Of a stretch of 64,000 nucleotides of DNA, positions 24,606 to 34,606 are shown piece by piece. The number at the start of each line of letters is the position of its first letter. Positions within the stretch are counted from its first letter, which is position 1. The DNA lies in contig LNKV01000003.1 in NCBI GenBank assembly GCA_001465935.1, forward strand, positions 440,363-504,362, read 5' to 3'. The notes beneath the pieces are model-generated. The model was not told where the DNA came from, did no database searches, and saw only the letters and a list, made by a program, of their open reading frames with translations. Made by a program: the position numbers and the translations under genes. Source of the stretch: Clarireedia homoeocarpa (taxonomy: Eukaryota > Ascomycota > Leotiomycetes > Helotiales > Rutstroemiaceae).

Positions 24606-27457
24606 TCAAGGCCTTGTAAGACCCTGCCGTGCCTATTGATAGAAAGCCCAATTAGTGAAATGACAGATACATCTCATCTCGCATGAGTCAAAAAAAGAAG
24701 AATCTCACCTTCATCTGTTCGATTTTAGCCTTCAACGCGCTCGTGACCTCAGCAGCTCTCTTCCAACTCTCCACTCCACTACCATTCGTCGCGGCATTGC
24801 CATCTCTCGCCATCCGATCACTGCTGGAGTAAGCAGGCGGCGCCGGACTACCTCTCCCGCTACCACTTGCGGCACTTGATCGGCCATTGCGCGGCACATC
24901 CAAATCCGGACTTAGCATCTTACGACCATACGCAGCTGCATGAGAATCGCCGCCGTTTTCCTTCTCTTCGCTCATCGATGATACGAAGGACATGCGGGCA
25001 CGGCTGCTGTAAGCTGTTCGGCTGTTATCTGATGCTGCGCCGTATGTGGAATCGCGATAGATGCCAGCTTCGTCATTTGGACCATCGCGTCCGGGACTAT
25101 CAAGAGTTTGGCTGTTGACTCGTTCGGCAGTTGTTAGGGCACGTTTTAGTCTTTCCATTTCTCGTCGCAACTGTGCGCACATAGCTTCTGCTGCTTCACC
25201 ATCTGATCTAGCGCGCACGAGTTGGGTCTCCTTGGCCTTGATCGATAGAACATCCCTGGTGTGGTCCTCGATCAGCTGTGCATTTTGATTCTTCAATTCC
25301 TGTATTTCGGAATTAAGTCGTGAGCGTTCGTGGCGGAGTTCATCAGCCTGCTGTTGTAAGCGTTCTTTGTCTGCTCGTAATTCTTCTAGCTCGGCTCGCT
25401 CTAAAGCAGTAAGACCAGCGTTAGGTGGAGGTGACATTGAGGATACCGGGGGAGCTGCACCAGCGGCTGGTGCTTTGGTTAAAGATCGGCCTGCAAGTCC
25501 GCGACCAGCCAGACCCATACGAGGTGCAGGGGGTGTTTCTTCCTCAACCGGGGACGTGGGTGCAACGATACGCTTCGGCGATGTTATAGCTGGAGGGGGG
25601 GCTGACCCTGGTATGGCAATTGTTCGTTTACCGGGAGGCTTGAGCCCGGCTCCAGGCCCGGATGGCTTGCTGAGTTTCGAGCCAGGGGCGCTTTTTGCGG
25701 TAGGTTGAGGAGCTAACGGTGCTTCTTGAGCATATGGGCTTGGTGCTGGTGCAGGTTTCTTCGCGGCTGGCTTTTTAGCCATAGTTTTCTTCGGTGCCGC
25801 GGCAGGGGCTGCTGGTTTAGGTGCTGCTGGCGGTGGCTTTGGCTTATCTTTTGCTTTGACTTCTGCAGTGTCGAAGTATTCCTTAATCTTGGTTTTGCGG
25901 ATATCATCAAGACCTTCTAGGTGGGGACCCATAGCACGCTCACCCATAATCTTCATCACTGTACCTAACACTTCTGCACCACCTGATCGTAGCCCCTCAC
26001 TAGATTCGGCCAGTAGTTTCTTTGCAGCCTCAGAAATCTGACCAACTTCAGCTTTGCTAGGAGCTTCGCGGGTAGTCTTGAGGGCTCTAATCAAGAATTT
26101 GACTGTTCCTTCTTTGACCTGAGGATTCTTGTGCTTCAGAAATTCTAAAGTTTCTTCCAAACATTCAGTTAAGCTCGTCGCAGCAAAGACCTGATCAAGT
26201 GCAGCACCCAGCGCATCCGAGACAGAGGCCTTTTTCTCCTTCAGCCTCTCCATTATAGGACCCTGAACAACAGATCGATGCTTGGTAAAAGCCTTCCGCA
26301 AGCCTTTGGCTAAAACTTCGATACATTGCGCCGCTTGTGTTACGACTGCGATATTTGCATCCTTCATACACTTTGCTAAACCACGAACTATCTCGTTGAA
26401 ATCGCCATCTTTAATTCTGGGAACGTTGAGACATGTGAAAAGGGCATCTAGTGCTTCTTTACGCTCTTTCCATTTTGATGAAGCCAGTTGTTCATGGAAA
26501 TTGGCGGGTACTTTCGATAGCACGTCTTGTGGCTCCGCTAAGTCGAATGCATCGATCTCAACCCCTTCTGCCTCTAACTCGTCTTCTTCTTCCGCTCCTC
26601 CTTCACCAGGCGGTGGTGCTCTAGACATCGCTGCTTGCTGTGATCGAAGGAATCGCTCTTGCTTTGGCGCGGGTTCTCCCTTAATCTTCTCGAATTGAGC
26701 TTCCATGTCTGTTTGTTGGGTAGGCTTGAGATCTCCCCAGAACATGGGTTTCATGGCTTCACGTAGCCATCGATAAAACTCCACAGCCAAATTTGTAGCC
26801 TCCGCACGCACATTTTTATCCGCATGTCCGAATGGTTTTGGGAGTATCTTAAGAACTGATTTAGGATCTGCTGTCTTACATCCATAGTTATGGAAAATGG
26901 CAGTTAATGCAGCTACTGTCGCCGCAACGATTTTTGGTTGTTTATGTGATAATGCTGGCAGAAGTTCTTCAATAACTGGACCCGGAACATCCAACTCAAC
27001 GTAAAGTAAGATAGCCTCGAGGGCAGAAGCTTTGGTGGCGGCTCTTGTGGAGCTGAGTCCTTTCTCGACGAGTGATGACAATGTATGAGATCGTGTCCTA
27101 GTACAGTGCTCCCGGCCCCCAAATTTGAGAAATGCGCATAATGCAGCAATGCCATCCTGTTGCGCTGCTACGTTCGAATCCGCTACCGCCCCCTTCCATA
27201 GACCTGGATCTTGTAAAAACGGTCGAAAGGCAGGATCGTGCTCATCTGGTGTGACTTCAAATTGTTTGGCAGCGTCTTCGTATGCGCCTTTTCGTACTTT
27301 CCAGATCTATGACCAGGCGCACAAGTTAGTTTTTTGAAGGGAGCGGTTCCTCGCGACGGCGCAAAGCAAAAGATATTATCGAGGATATCAACCGTACCTT
27401 GTGAACAAATCTATCTGGCAAAGGCAACGAACTGAAGTCTTCTTCTTGTTCCGCCAT
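24606..27457 (-). CDS. alp14: XMAP215/Stu2/Alp14-type TOG-domain microtubule polymerase
   Basis: Exons 27457-27398, 27306-24709 and 24632-24606 encode 894 residues, close to yeast Stu2 (888). The start MAEQEEDFSSLPLPDRF is joined by a 91-base intron to IWKVRKGAYEDAAKQF, matching the conserved opening of TOG1. TOG1 covers about residues 1-250 and TOG2 about 295-530. A Lys/Pro/Ala-rich basic linker (about 560-640) should bind the microtubule lattice, and a coiled coil (about 650-760) should dimerise the protein, as known for two-TOG fungal members. Such proteins bind tubulin dimers, speed plus-end growth, and act at spindle poles, kinetochores and hyphal microtubules. The last intron (76 bases) adds only eight residues; if retained, the protein ends five residues after it. 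It is head-to-head with LIS1 at 28556. The symbol follows the S. pombe orthologue. Confidence 0.93.
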
Positions 27458-28555
27458 GGTGCCTACTACAATTTTGGTAAGGGTATTTTTAAGTCTCCCA
27501 ATAGCTGCACAATTGGTTAGCTTCAGCAAAGACATGGACAACGAATCAACTCTTCCAGCTCGTTCAAGCGTGCATGAAGAAGCATCTTGCTAAGAGGCTT
27601 GCGAATCCTGAGATTCTACTTCACGTTGCGCATAGGAAAGAGCAAGAATGTCGGGCCTACCTACCAGTTTTGAATTTGGCGCAAAATTGAAAGACTTTAT
27701 TGTCGTGGGGTAAATGGTATGGGTAGGGAGCTTGTTCGTGGGAAGTGCAATTGTGTGTAACACTATTGGATTATCTATGAGAAATCTTGAAATCTCGGAA
27801 GTGATGTATATGAAGTAAACAAACAGGCAAAATCTCCGCAAGACGAATTTGTGTGGTGGATCGGGAAATTGATCGTCGTTCAAGCAACAAGAGGTTTGAT
27901 GTGCTGTGCAGTGCGGTGCAAGTTGTTGTTGATCGCGAAATATCAAAGAAGAGCCGAACCGTCACCGTAACGACGAACTTTCAGAAATAATCCCTGCCAT
28001 CTGGCGCGTGCACCGGCTCACCCTCACAAGTCAGGGGGAAACTTTGGCCAGTTACACAGCGCGCCGCAGATTGACTGTTTCGACTGTCAACATGGGAAAA
28101 ATATATCCAAAACCTCGAATTTCCGACTGAATGAGAAAATAGCCCCATATTAAATCTTCACACATTATCGGTACTCGTCCGCACACCTGTATTGTGCCTC
28201 TGCATCTACTACTCGACCTTGAGAAGTACACAACCACACTTCTGCCACAAAACGTCCTTCAGTTTTCCGCCATACCCACCGATCAAGAGGGAAAAAAAGA
28301 GTGGTGGACACCCCGCGGTCAAGCATAAATAAAGCATAGGGTGTGAGAGGGTGTGTGCAGCAGATGTGCAGGCGTACAGTCGTGCAAACGTGCAGATCAA
28401 CAGACATAAATCACAACAAGGAATATCCACCCAGACTCTAAACTCAAGATCGGCGACAGCAACAATCTCAAAACCTCGCGACCAAGGCGCATCGCCTTAG
28501 AAGCAATTGATAGGATCACTGCATTTCAGTTCATGCATTGCATACAACATTCGCC
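27458..28555. other. Shared upstream region of the TOG gene and LIS1/nudF
   Basis: This 1.1-kb interval lies between two divergent starts and so should contain both promoters. An ATAAATAAAG stretch near 28325 could serve nudF as a TATA-like element. No coding potential was seen; the minus-strand frame at 27590-27946 has no motif. Confidence 0.55.
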
Positions 28556-30059
28556 ATGAGCCAGATCCTGACGTCGCGGCAGGCTGAGGAGCTGTAGGTT
28601 CACTAACATCTCTTGCTCTCATTGCGATTTCTCTGACTGATATCAATGTAGACACAAGTCCATTATAGCATATCTCACGTCAACGAATCTTTTACATAGT
28701 GCCGCGGCGTTGCGAGAAGAACTAGATATCGGCGAGAGCTTCGATGCTGCTACAAGTAAAAAATATGAAGGCCTCCTTGAGAAGAAATGGACGAGCGTGG
28801 TGCGGCTGCAGAAGAAGGTCTGAAACTTCCTTGCGAAGATGATCAAGTTCGATATACTGATTGTCTGGAAACAGATAATGGATCTCGAATCTAGGAATGC
28901 TGCTCTTCAGAATGAAATCGACAATGCAACACCTACGTCTCTATCAAACAAAAATCAAGACCCAACCAGTTGGCTACCGAAATCTCCCGCAAGGCACAAT
29001 CTTCAATCACACAGGGAAGCAATCACATGTGTTGCCTTTCACCCGGTCTTTTCATCACTTGCATCCGGTTCGGAAGATTGTACTATAAAAATCTGGGACT
29101 GGGAGTTGGGGGAGCTCGAACAAACAGTTAAGGGTCACACAAGAGCGGTCTTGGATGTAGATTTTGGTGGTCCTAGGGGAGGGACCTTGTTAGCATCATG
29201 TTCGAGTGATCTTACTATCAAGTTGTGGGATCCAAACGACCAATACAAAAACATCCGAACGCTTCCAGGACATGACCATTCCGTCTCTGCAGTACGATTT
29301 ATTCCTAGTGGCGCCGCTGGATCCCCTTCCTCTGGAAATCTTTTGGTTTCAGCGAGTCGAGACAAGTCTCTCCGAATATGGGATGTTTCCACTGGATATT
29401 GCGTCAAAACGATCCGTGGACATGCAGACTGGGTACGTGATGTTGCGCCCTCTTTTGATGGCCGATGGCTCTTATCGGCCGGAGTCGATCAAACCGCAAG
29501 AATATGGGACGCTTCTTCTGGAGACCCCAAAGCAACTCTACTTGGTCATGAAAACACAATAGAATGCTGCGTCTTCGCGCCCCCCGCCAGTTATCTTTAT
29601 CTTGCCGCTCTAGCTGGCTTGAAGAAGGCACCCCCTGCAAGTAGCTCTGCTGAATACGTTGCTACTGGAGCTCGGGACAAGAGCATTAAAATCTGGGATG
29701 CTCGAGGAACTTTAATCAAAACCTTGATCGGCCATGACAATTGGATAAGAGCGCTCGTTTTCCATCCTGGCGGCAAGTACCTGCTGAGTGTGGCCGATGA
29801 CAGGACTCTGAGGTGTTGGGACCTCGCTCAGGAAGGAAAGTGTGTGAAGGAGCTCAAGGATGCGCACGGGCACTTCGTCAGTTGTATGAGATGGGCTCCA
29901 AACATAATCAAGGACGTTCCTCTTCTCAATGGTGGAGAGAGTGGCGCGGGGACTCCAGTCAAGAATGGAACGGCGAAGAAAGACGATCCTAAACAAGCCA
30001 TCAGATGTGTGATTGCAACAGGCTGTGTAGATAAAGTGGTTCGGGTCTTTGCATCGTGA
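28556..30059 (+). CDS. nudF: Nuclear distribution protein LIS1/NudF
   Basis: Exons 28556-28593, 28652-28817 and 28875-30059 give 462 residues, the usual size of fungal NudF. Introns are 58 and 57 bases. A LisH dimerisation motif (about residues 8-40, with [18 protein letters not shown]) is followed by a short coiled coil (about 62-86) and seven WD40 repeats from about residue 108 to the end, most closing with a W-D pair such as IKIWDWE or IKLWDPN. NudF binds and regulates cytoplasmic dynein with NudE, and is needed for nuclear migration along hyphae and for organelle transport. The seventh blade carries a low-complexity insert ([14 protein letters not shown]) common in fungal members. The ATG is supported by MSQILTSRQ, the conserved family start. 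It is divergent from the TOG-domain microtubule polymerase, a functional partner in the same cytoskeleton. Confidence 0.96.
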
Positions 30060-31020
30060 CCATCGGATGGGTATAGCAATGGGAAGAAACCTAACGAGGA
30101 GCCGGATTGAAGGCCAAGGGAGTGGGTGGTGTTCGCTCCCGCCAAGAGAGCAGACCGCTGGCTTGAATTTGGCTATGAAAGGAAGAATATTTAACGAACG
30201 TTATGCTTAGAATATTTATAGGAAGGGCTGCGTCAGCTCCTTTATTGACGATTCGATATACTAGGATGGATGAGGCTTTACATATTTGAGTTTGTCACCT
30301 TCCGTGAACATTACTTTCTGAATGTGAACTCCTCGTTAGTGACACATCTGGGGCACGGGAAGACTAACAAGACTATAGCTTCTTCGGGGCTCGTGCCATT
30401 TCAAAAGTGCAAGTCGCTTAGAAGCTATTCAAATGGGACAGGATCAAGAGCTTTGCACCGAGCCTACTGATTTGCACTAGTAGCTGTGCTCGAAACATAA
30501 GGACACAGAATTGTACCTATGCTTAAGCTGCTGCTCTTCAGCGGAAATCTAGATCTAGATCTAGCCTATAAGTGCCAATTTTCCAGAGATTTACCAGCAT
30601 ATTCTCCAGTAAAAATCCTACTAATACTGGAGTTGAATCAAATCCCGTATGCTCACGTTCTTGTAAAGGCCCTTCACATTAGCCTTTCTCGAAACCGGTG
30701 TCTTTTATTCCTACATCCATAAATCCACCAGATAACTTATGCTGTGATTATGATTGTCCTAAGTTAAATCACTGAGATACTTCATGTGCGACGTGCGACT
30801 GTCATTCATCTATCGTGAAGGACGCCTAGGATATTGAAGCCATTTCAGTACGAAGATGATGACTAAGCAATGCACCTTAGTTCATGTCAAGCCACACAGA
30901 GCTTGACCTCGATCATAACGCCACGAGCTAGAGCCTCCAGGGTCATAAACCTTAAATCGCTATCAGAATAATCTTTCCTAATCGTCAATCAAGAATCACA
31001 AAACACGCAACTCACCTACG
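30060..31020. other. Intergenic region between nudF and the G-patch gene
   Basis: Carries the nudF 3' UTR and the promoter of the next gene. Small open frames at 30270-30470 and 30519-30722 show no recognisable motif. Confidence 0.5.
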
Positions 31021-33795
31021 ATGTCTATGAATGCTTTTGCGCGAGATTCATCCGACGAATCTTCAGGTGACGAGGAGGATTTTCTACATCCATCTACTGA
31101 CCCTCGTGAAGATTTTGCAGATTACAATCCCAGAAAACGAAGGCGCACTGGTCGCGACGCGAAGGAAAGTGCTGCCTTGGGAATTTTTGGTAGTGAAAGT
31201 GAGGACGATGGGCCTGGAAGACGATGGAAGAAGAAAAGTTTAAGGGGCAAAGGAATGAGTTTTGTATCGGGTGGGAAGAAACAGGGAACTATGGACCAAG
31301 ACGACGATGAAGACGACGATGACGACGACGAGGATAATGAGGCTGAACATGGTACTGCTGGAAATGAGGACGAAGACGAGATGATGGAAGACGAGGAAGA
31401 AGCGAATGCGCCACGAGGTTTAGGTTTTAGCGGGGCTGGAAGGGATCTCGGTTTTCAAAGTCCTGCTCCATCGAAGTCGAGAAATATGGGTTTAGGGTCC
31501 AACGCAGGTACACCTCTGGGACGGGGCTTTGTGCCATCTTCGGCAAACAATCCAATTTTACTCAATGATGATGATACCCAAGATTCGACGCCGAGGATCG
31601 CGCGACCGAGCGCTTTTTCAACTCCTTCAAATGGTCGAGGTGGGAAAAAGGGCGGCAGCGGCGCGACTCCTGTCAATGGACTATCCTTTGCCGCAAGGAT
31701 GATGGCAAAGATGGGCTACAAAGAGGGGCAAGGTCTGGGTAAGGAGGGACAGGGTCGGAGTGGCGTTATTGAAGTCACTTTACGGCCACAGGGCGTGGGT
31801 CTTGGAGCTGTGGCAGAGAAGTCGAAACAAGAAAAGGAAGAGGAGAAACGACAAGCTAGGCTCAGGGGAGAGAAGATTGAAGATTCGGATGAGGAGAGGA
31901 AGAAGCGAAGGAGGAAGCCCAAAACAAGTGGCACCGATAGTGGCATGAGCGGGATGAGTACGCCCAAACGAGCACCAAAACCGAAATACCGTACTGTGGA
32001 AGAAATTCAGCGAGCTGCCCCAGGTCTGGATATACCTGAAGCCTTTGCCCCTATTCTAGATATGACCGGACCAGGCCAGAAGTTGCTAACATCTACCTCT
32101 GGACTGTTAACGCCTACAACTGGTGTCTTGCCCGAAAGTGTAGAGCAGATTGAGAACAAGAAACTGGCTCGACGAGCTCAGAATGATCTTTCGGCTTTTG
32201 TGGAGGAATGGAAAAATCTCGAGGAACGGAAAGCATACACGGAGATGGAACTCATCCAGCAACGCCAAGAATTGGAAGAAGAGCAGCTGCAGTATGACCA
32301 ACTGAAATCTTTTGCAGATAGTGTTCAAGGTATCACTAAAGCCGTACAAGATGGTCAATGGGACCCGGTGATTGAAGCGCTCGCAGCTGTGGATGGACTT
32401 GAGATATCTGGCTCTAATGAAGAACTATCGAACATTGCTGTTGCAGCTGTTCATCCTTTCCTTCGTCAAGCAACAGAAGGCTGGCAGCCTTTGGAAGATC
32501 CCAAATTGAATGGGATGGTGCCGGATCTTTATAAAATTCGACATCTTCTAGGGGCAGCCAGCAATGAAAAGGCCATGGCTACACAAGACTCTTTTATCAA
32601 CAACCCATACAAGAACAGAGTCAAATCCACTACACCATATGAGAGCATGATATATAAGATTATATTTCCTAAGCTTGTCTCCGCTATCAATCAGGGCTGG
32701 GACGTGCATAACCCCGCTCCTGTCCTAGCATTCTTGGATGCCTGGGAAGGTCTGTTGCCGAAATTTGTGCGATCACAGATTCTCGACCAGGCAATAGTTG
32801 GTAAACTGAATGAAGCAGTGTCGGCCTGGAACCCCAAGAAAAGACGGAATCACGAATTACCGCATCTATGGCTCTTCCCCTGGCTACAATATCTTTCCGC
32901 CCATCACGCTGATCCCAAGAGCTCTACAGGACTTGTCAGTGATGTCAAGAGGAAGTTCCGCCATCTTATTGACTCCTGGGACTTCCATAGAGGTGTTGTG
33001 CCAGGTCTTCAACAATGGCGCGAAGTACTTCGGCCAAGCTCTAACAATGATACCTGGACGCCTCTAATCATGAACCACGTCCTACCCAGCATGGCCAAGT
33101 TCCTCAAAAACGAAAAGAACTTCATAGTCGACCCCAACGACCAAGCGCCCTACATGTCCAGTCTCCAAGGCACCTTCGCCTGGCAAGACATCCTCAAGCC
33201 CCGCGTCGTTGGCCAAGTCCTCGTCGAAACCATTTTTCCGATGTGGCACAACGTCCTGCACCAATGGCTTACCGTCGTTGGCCCGAATCAGGAAATCGGG
33301 CAATGGTTCGAATGGTGGCGCGACGATGTCTTCCCCGCGGAAATTAAAGCGCTCAAATCCATCCAGGACGAATTCGAAAAGGGCCATAAAATGATCAATC
33401 AAGCGCTTGATCTCGGCTCTAAAGCTTCTACCCACCTCCCTGCTCCCTCGAGCACGCCCCATCGCGTCAAAGCATCTCCACCGCCTGCGCCGTCTATCCC
33501 GGCTGCTAAACCCGCGCCAGTCGAAGAACTTTCGTTCCGCAACAAAGTTGAAGACTGGTGCATTGAGAACGACTTGCAATTCTTACCTGAGAAGAAAGTC
33601 CTCCATAGCGCGGGTCCGTTGTATAGGATCACGGCGGCTGGGAATGGAAAATTGGGAACGCTCGTCTACTTTAAGGGGGATAGACTGGTGGCGTTGCAGA
33701 ATAAGGGGAGTCAGAAGGTGGAGGTAGGCATTGATTGGGAGAGTGCGGATGCGAGGGATGTGTTGTTGGGGATGGCGTGGCATAATGTTAAGTAG
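31021..33795 (+). CDS. TFIP11/Ntr1-type G-patch spliceosome-disassembly factor
   Basis: Single-exon gene of 924 residues. The N-terminus is acidic and charged, as in the TIP_N region (DSSDESSGDEEDF, a poly-D/E run near 96-110). A G-patch follows at about residues 223-269, with the glycine-rich core MGYKEGQGLGKEGQGRSG. A GCFC-type helical domain spans about 390-750. The conserved C-terminal module starts near 840 (FRNKVEDWC, then FLPEKKVLHSAGPLYRI). This is the architecture of human TFIP11 and yeast Ntr1, which activate the helicase Prp43/DHX15 through the G-patch to release the lariat intron and dismantle spent spliceosomes in the nucleus. The family match is strong. Its 3' end faces that of the 950-residue nuclear protein across 811 bases. 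Confidence 0.92.
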   Translation: MSMNAFARDSSDESSGDEEDFLHPSTDPREDFADYNPRKRRRTGRDAKESAALGIFGSESEDDGPGRRWKKKSLRGKGMSFVSGGKKQGTMDQDDDEDDDDDDEDNEAEHGTAGNEDEDEMMEDEEEANAPRGLGFSGAGRDLGFQSPAPSKSRNMGLGSNAGTPLGRGFVPSSANNPILLNDDDTQDSTPRIARPSAFSTPSNGRGGKKGGSGATPVNGLSFAARMMAKMGYKEGQGLGKEGQGRSGVIEVTLRPQGVGLGAVAEKSKQEKEEEKRQARLRGEKIEDSDEERKKRRRKPKTSGTDSGMSGMSTPKRAPKPKYRTVEEIQRAAPGLDIPEAFAPILDMTGPGQKLLTSTSGLLTPTTGVLPESVEQIENKKLARRAQNDLSAFVEEWKNLEERKAYTEMELIQQRQELEEEQLQYDQLKSFADSVQGITKAVQDGQWDPVIEALAAVDGLEISGSNEELSNIAVAAVHPFLRQATEGWQPLEDPKLNGMVPDLYKIRHLLGAASNEKAMATQDSFINNPYKNRVKSTTPYESMIYKIIFPKLVSAINQGWDVHNPAPVLAFLDAWEGLLPKFVRSQILDQAIVGKLNEAVSAWNPKKRRNHELPHLWLFPWLQYLSAHHADPKSSTGLVSDVKRKFRHLIDSWDFHRGVVPGLQQWREVLRPSSNNDTWTPLIMNHVLPSMAKFLKNEKNFIVDPNDQAPYMSSLQGTFAWQDILKPRVVGQVLVETIFPMWHNVLHQWLTVVGPNQEIGQWFEWWRDDVFPAEIKALKSIQDEFEKGHKMINQALDLGSKASTHLPAPSSTPHRVKASPPPAPSIPAAKPAPVEELSFRNKVEDWCIENDLQFLPEKKVLHSAGPLYRITAAGNGKLGTLVYFKGDRLVALQNKGSQKVEVGIDWESADARDVLLGMAWHNVK

Positions 33796-34606
33796 ATGGT
33801 GGATGTATTGATAAATGGGGTTGTTTAATGGGTCGTAGTAGCGGTGGTGGGAATGAGATGTGTGATGAGATAAATATGATATTGAGATTCTCTGCGTATT
33901 TGGACAGCAAGCAAAGACAGAAAATTAATGATAGGATGTCCAGTCAGTTAGCCAATATCTTAATACAAAAGACCGATCCGTTCCATCTCACACTGTCCAG
34001 CTATCAGTGATCGGAATCTCATAGGTTATGTTATGTCTCAAAATATCAGTATACCTATATCAATCACGATTGAACACCAATTTCCCAATCCCTACAGGCA
34101 TATAATCAAATACAAACGGTACATTGCACGCGAGAGCCTCCAATCACTTATGTATCATATCCTCACAGAGGCAATGTAAACGCATTCAATTCCAATCAAG
34201 TCGCTCGCTCACACGCCCAGACGCCATCCACCCCAAGAAACCCTTAAATACAAAACATATACAGTAAAACCCTATTCAAGATTCAAACACGCTCATGCCA
34301 TGCTATGGTATATAAACTATGTAGGCCCACCCTCGCACTCACAACGTACTGCGCTGCAGAGACGGAAAAGTGTACATCAGGATAGAAGAACGGGGAAGTC
34401 AGAAATCAATCCAATGCAAGCTAATCCAATCCAACCCACGTAATTCCAATTCCAGTTCCAATTGCACGGCACCATTCCACACCACACCAACTGTGAAAGC
34501 AAAGAATCCCCCTAACAAATAACAGACATAAAAACACAATATGCAAACGCTCCTGCCCCCCGTCTCATTGTCCACTACACACACACACACACTTTCATGC
34601 ATAGCC
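33796..34606. other. Convergent 3' intergenic region
   Basis: Separates two stop codons facing each other and holds both 3' UTRs. An (AC)9-like microsatellite lies near 34572-34591. No coding feature was seen. Confidence 0.5.
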
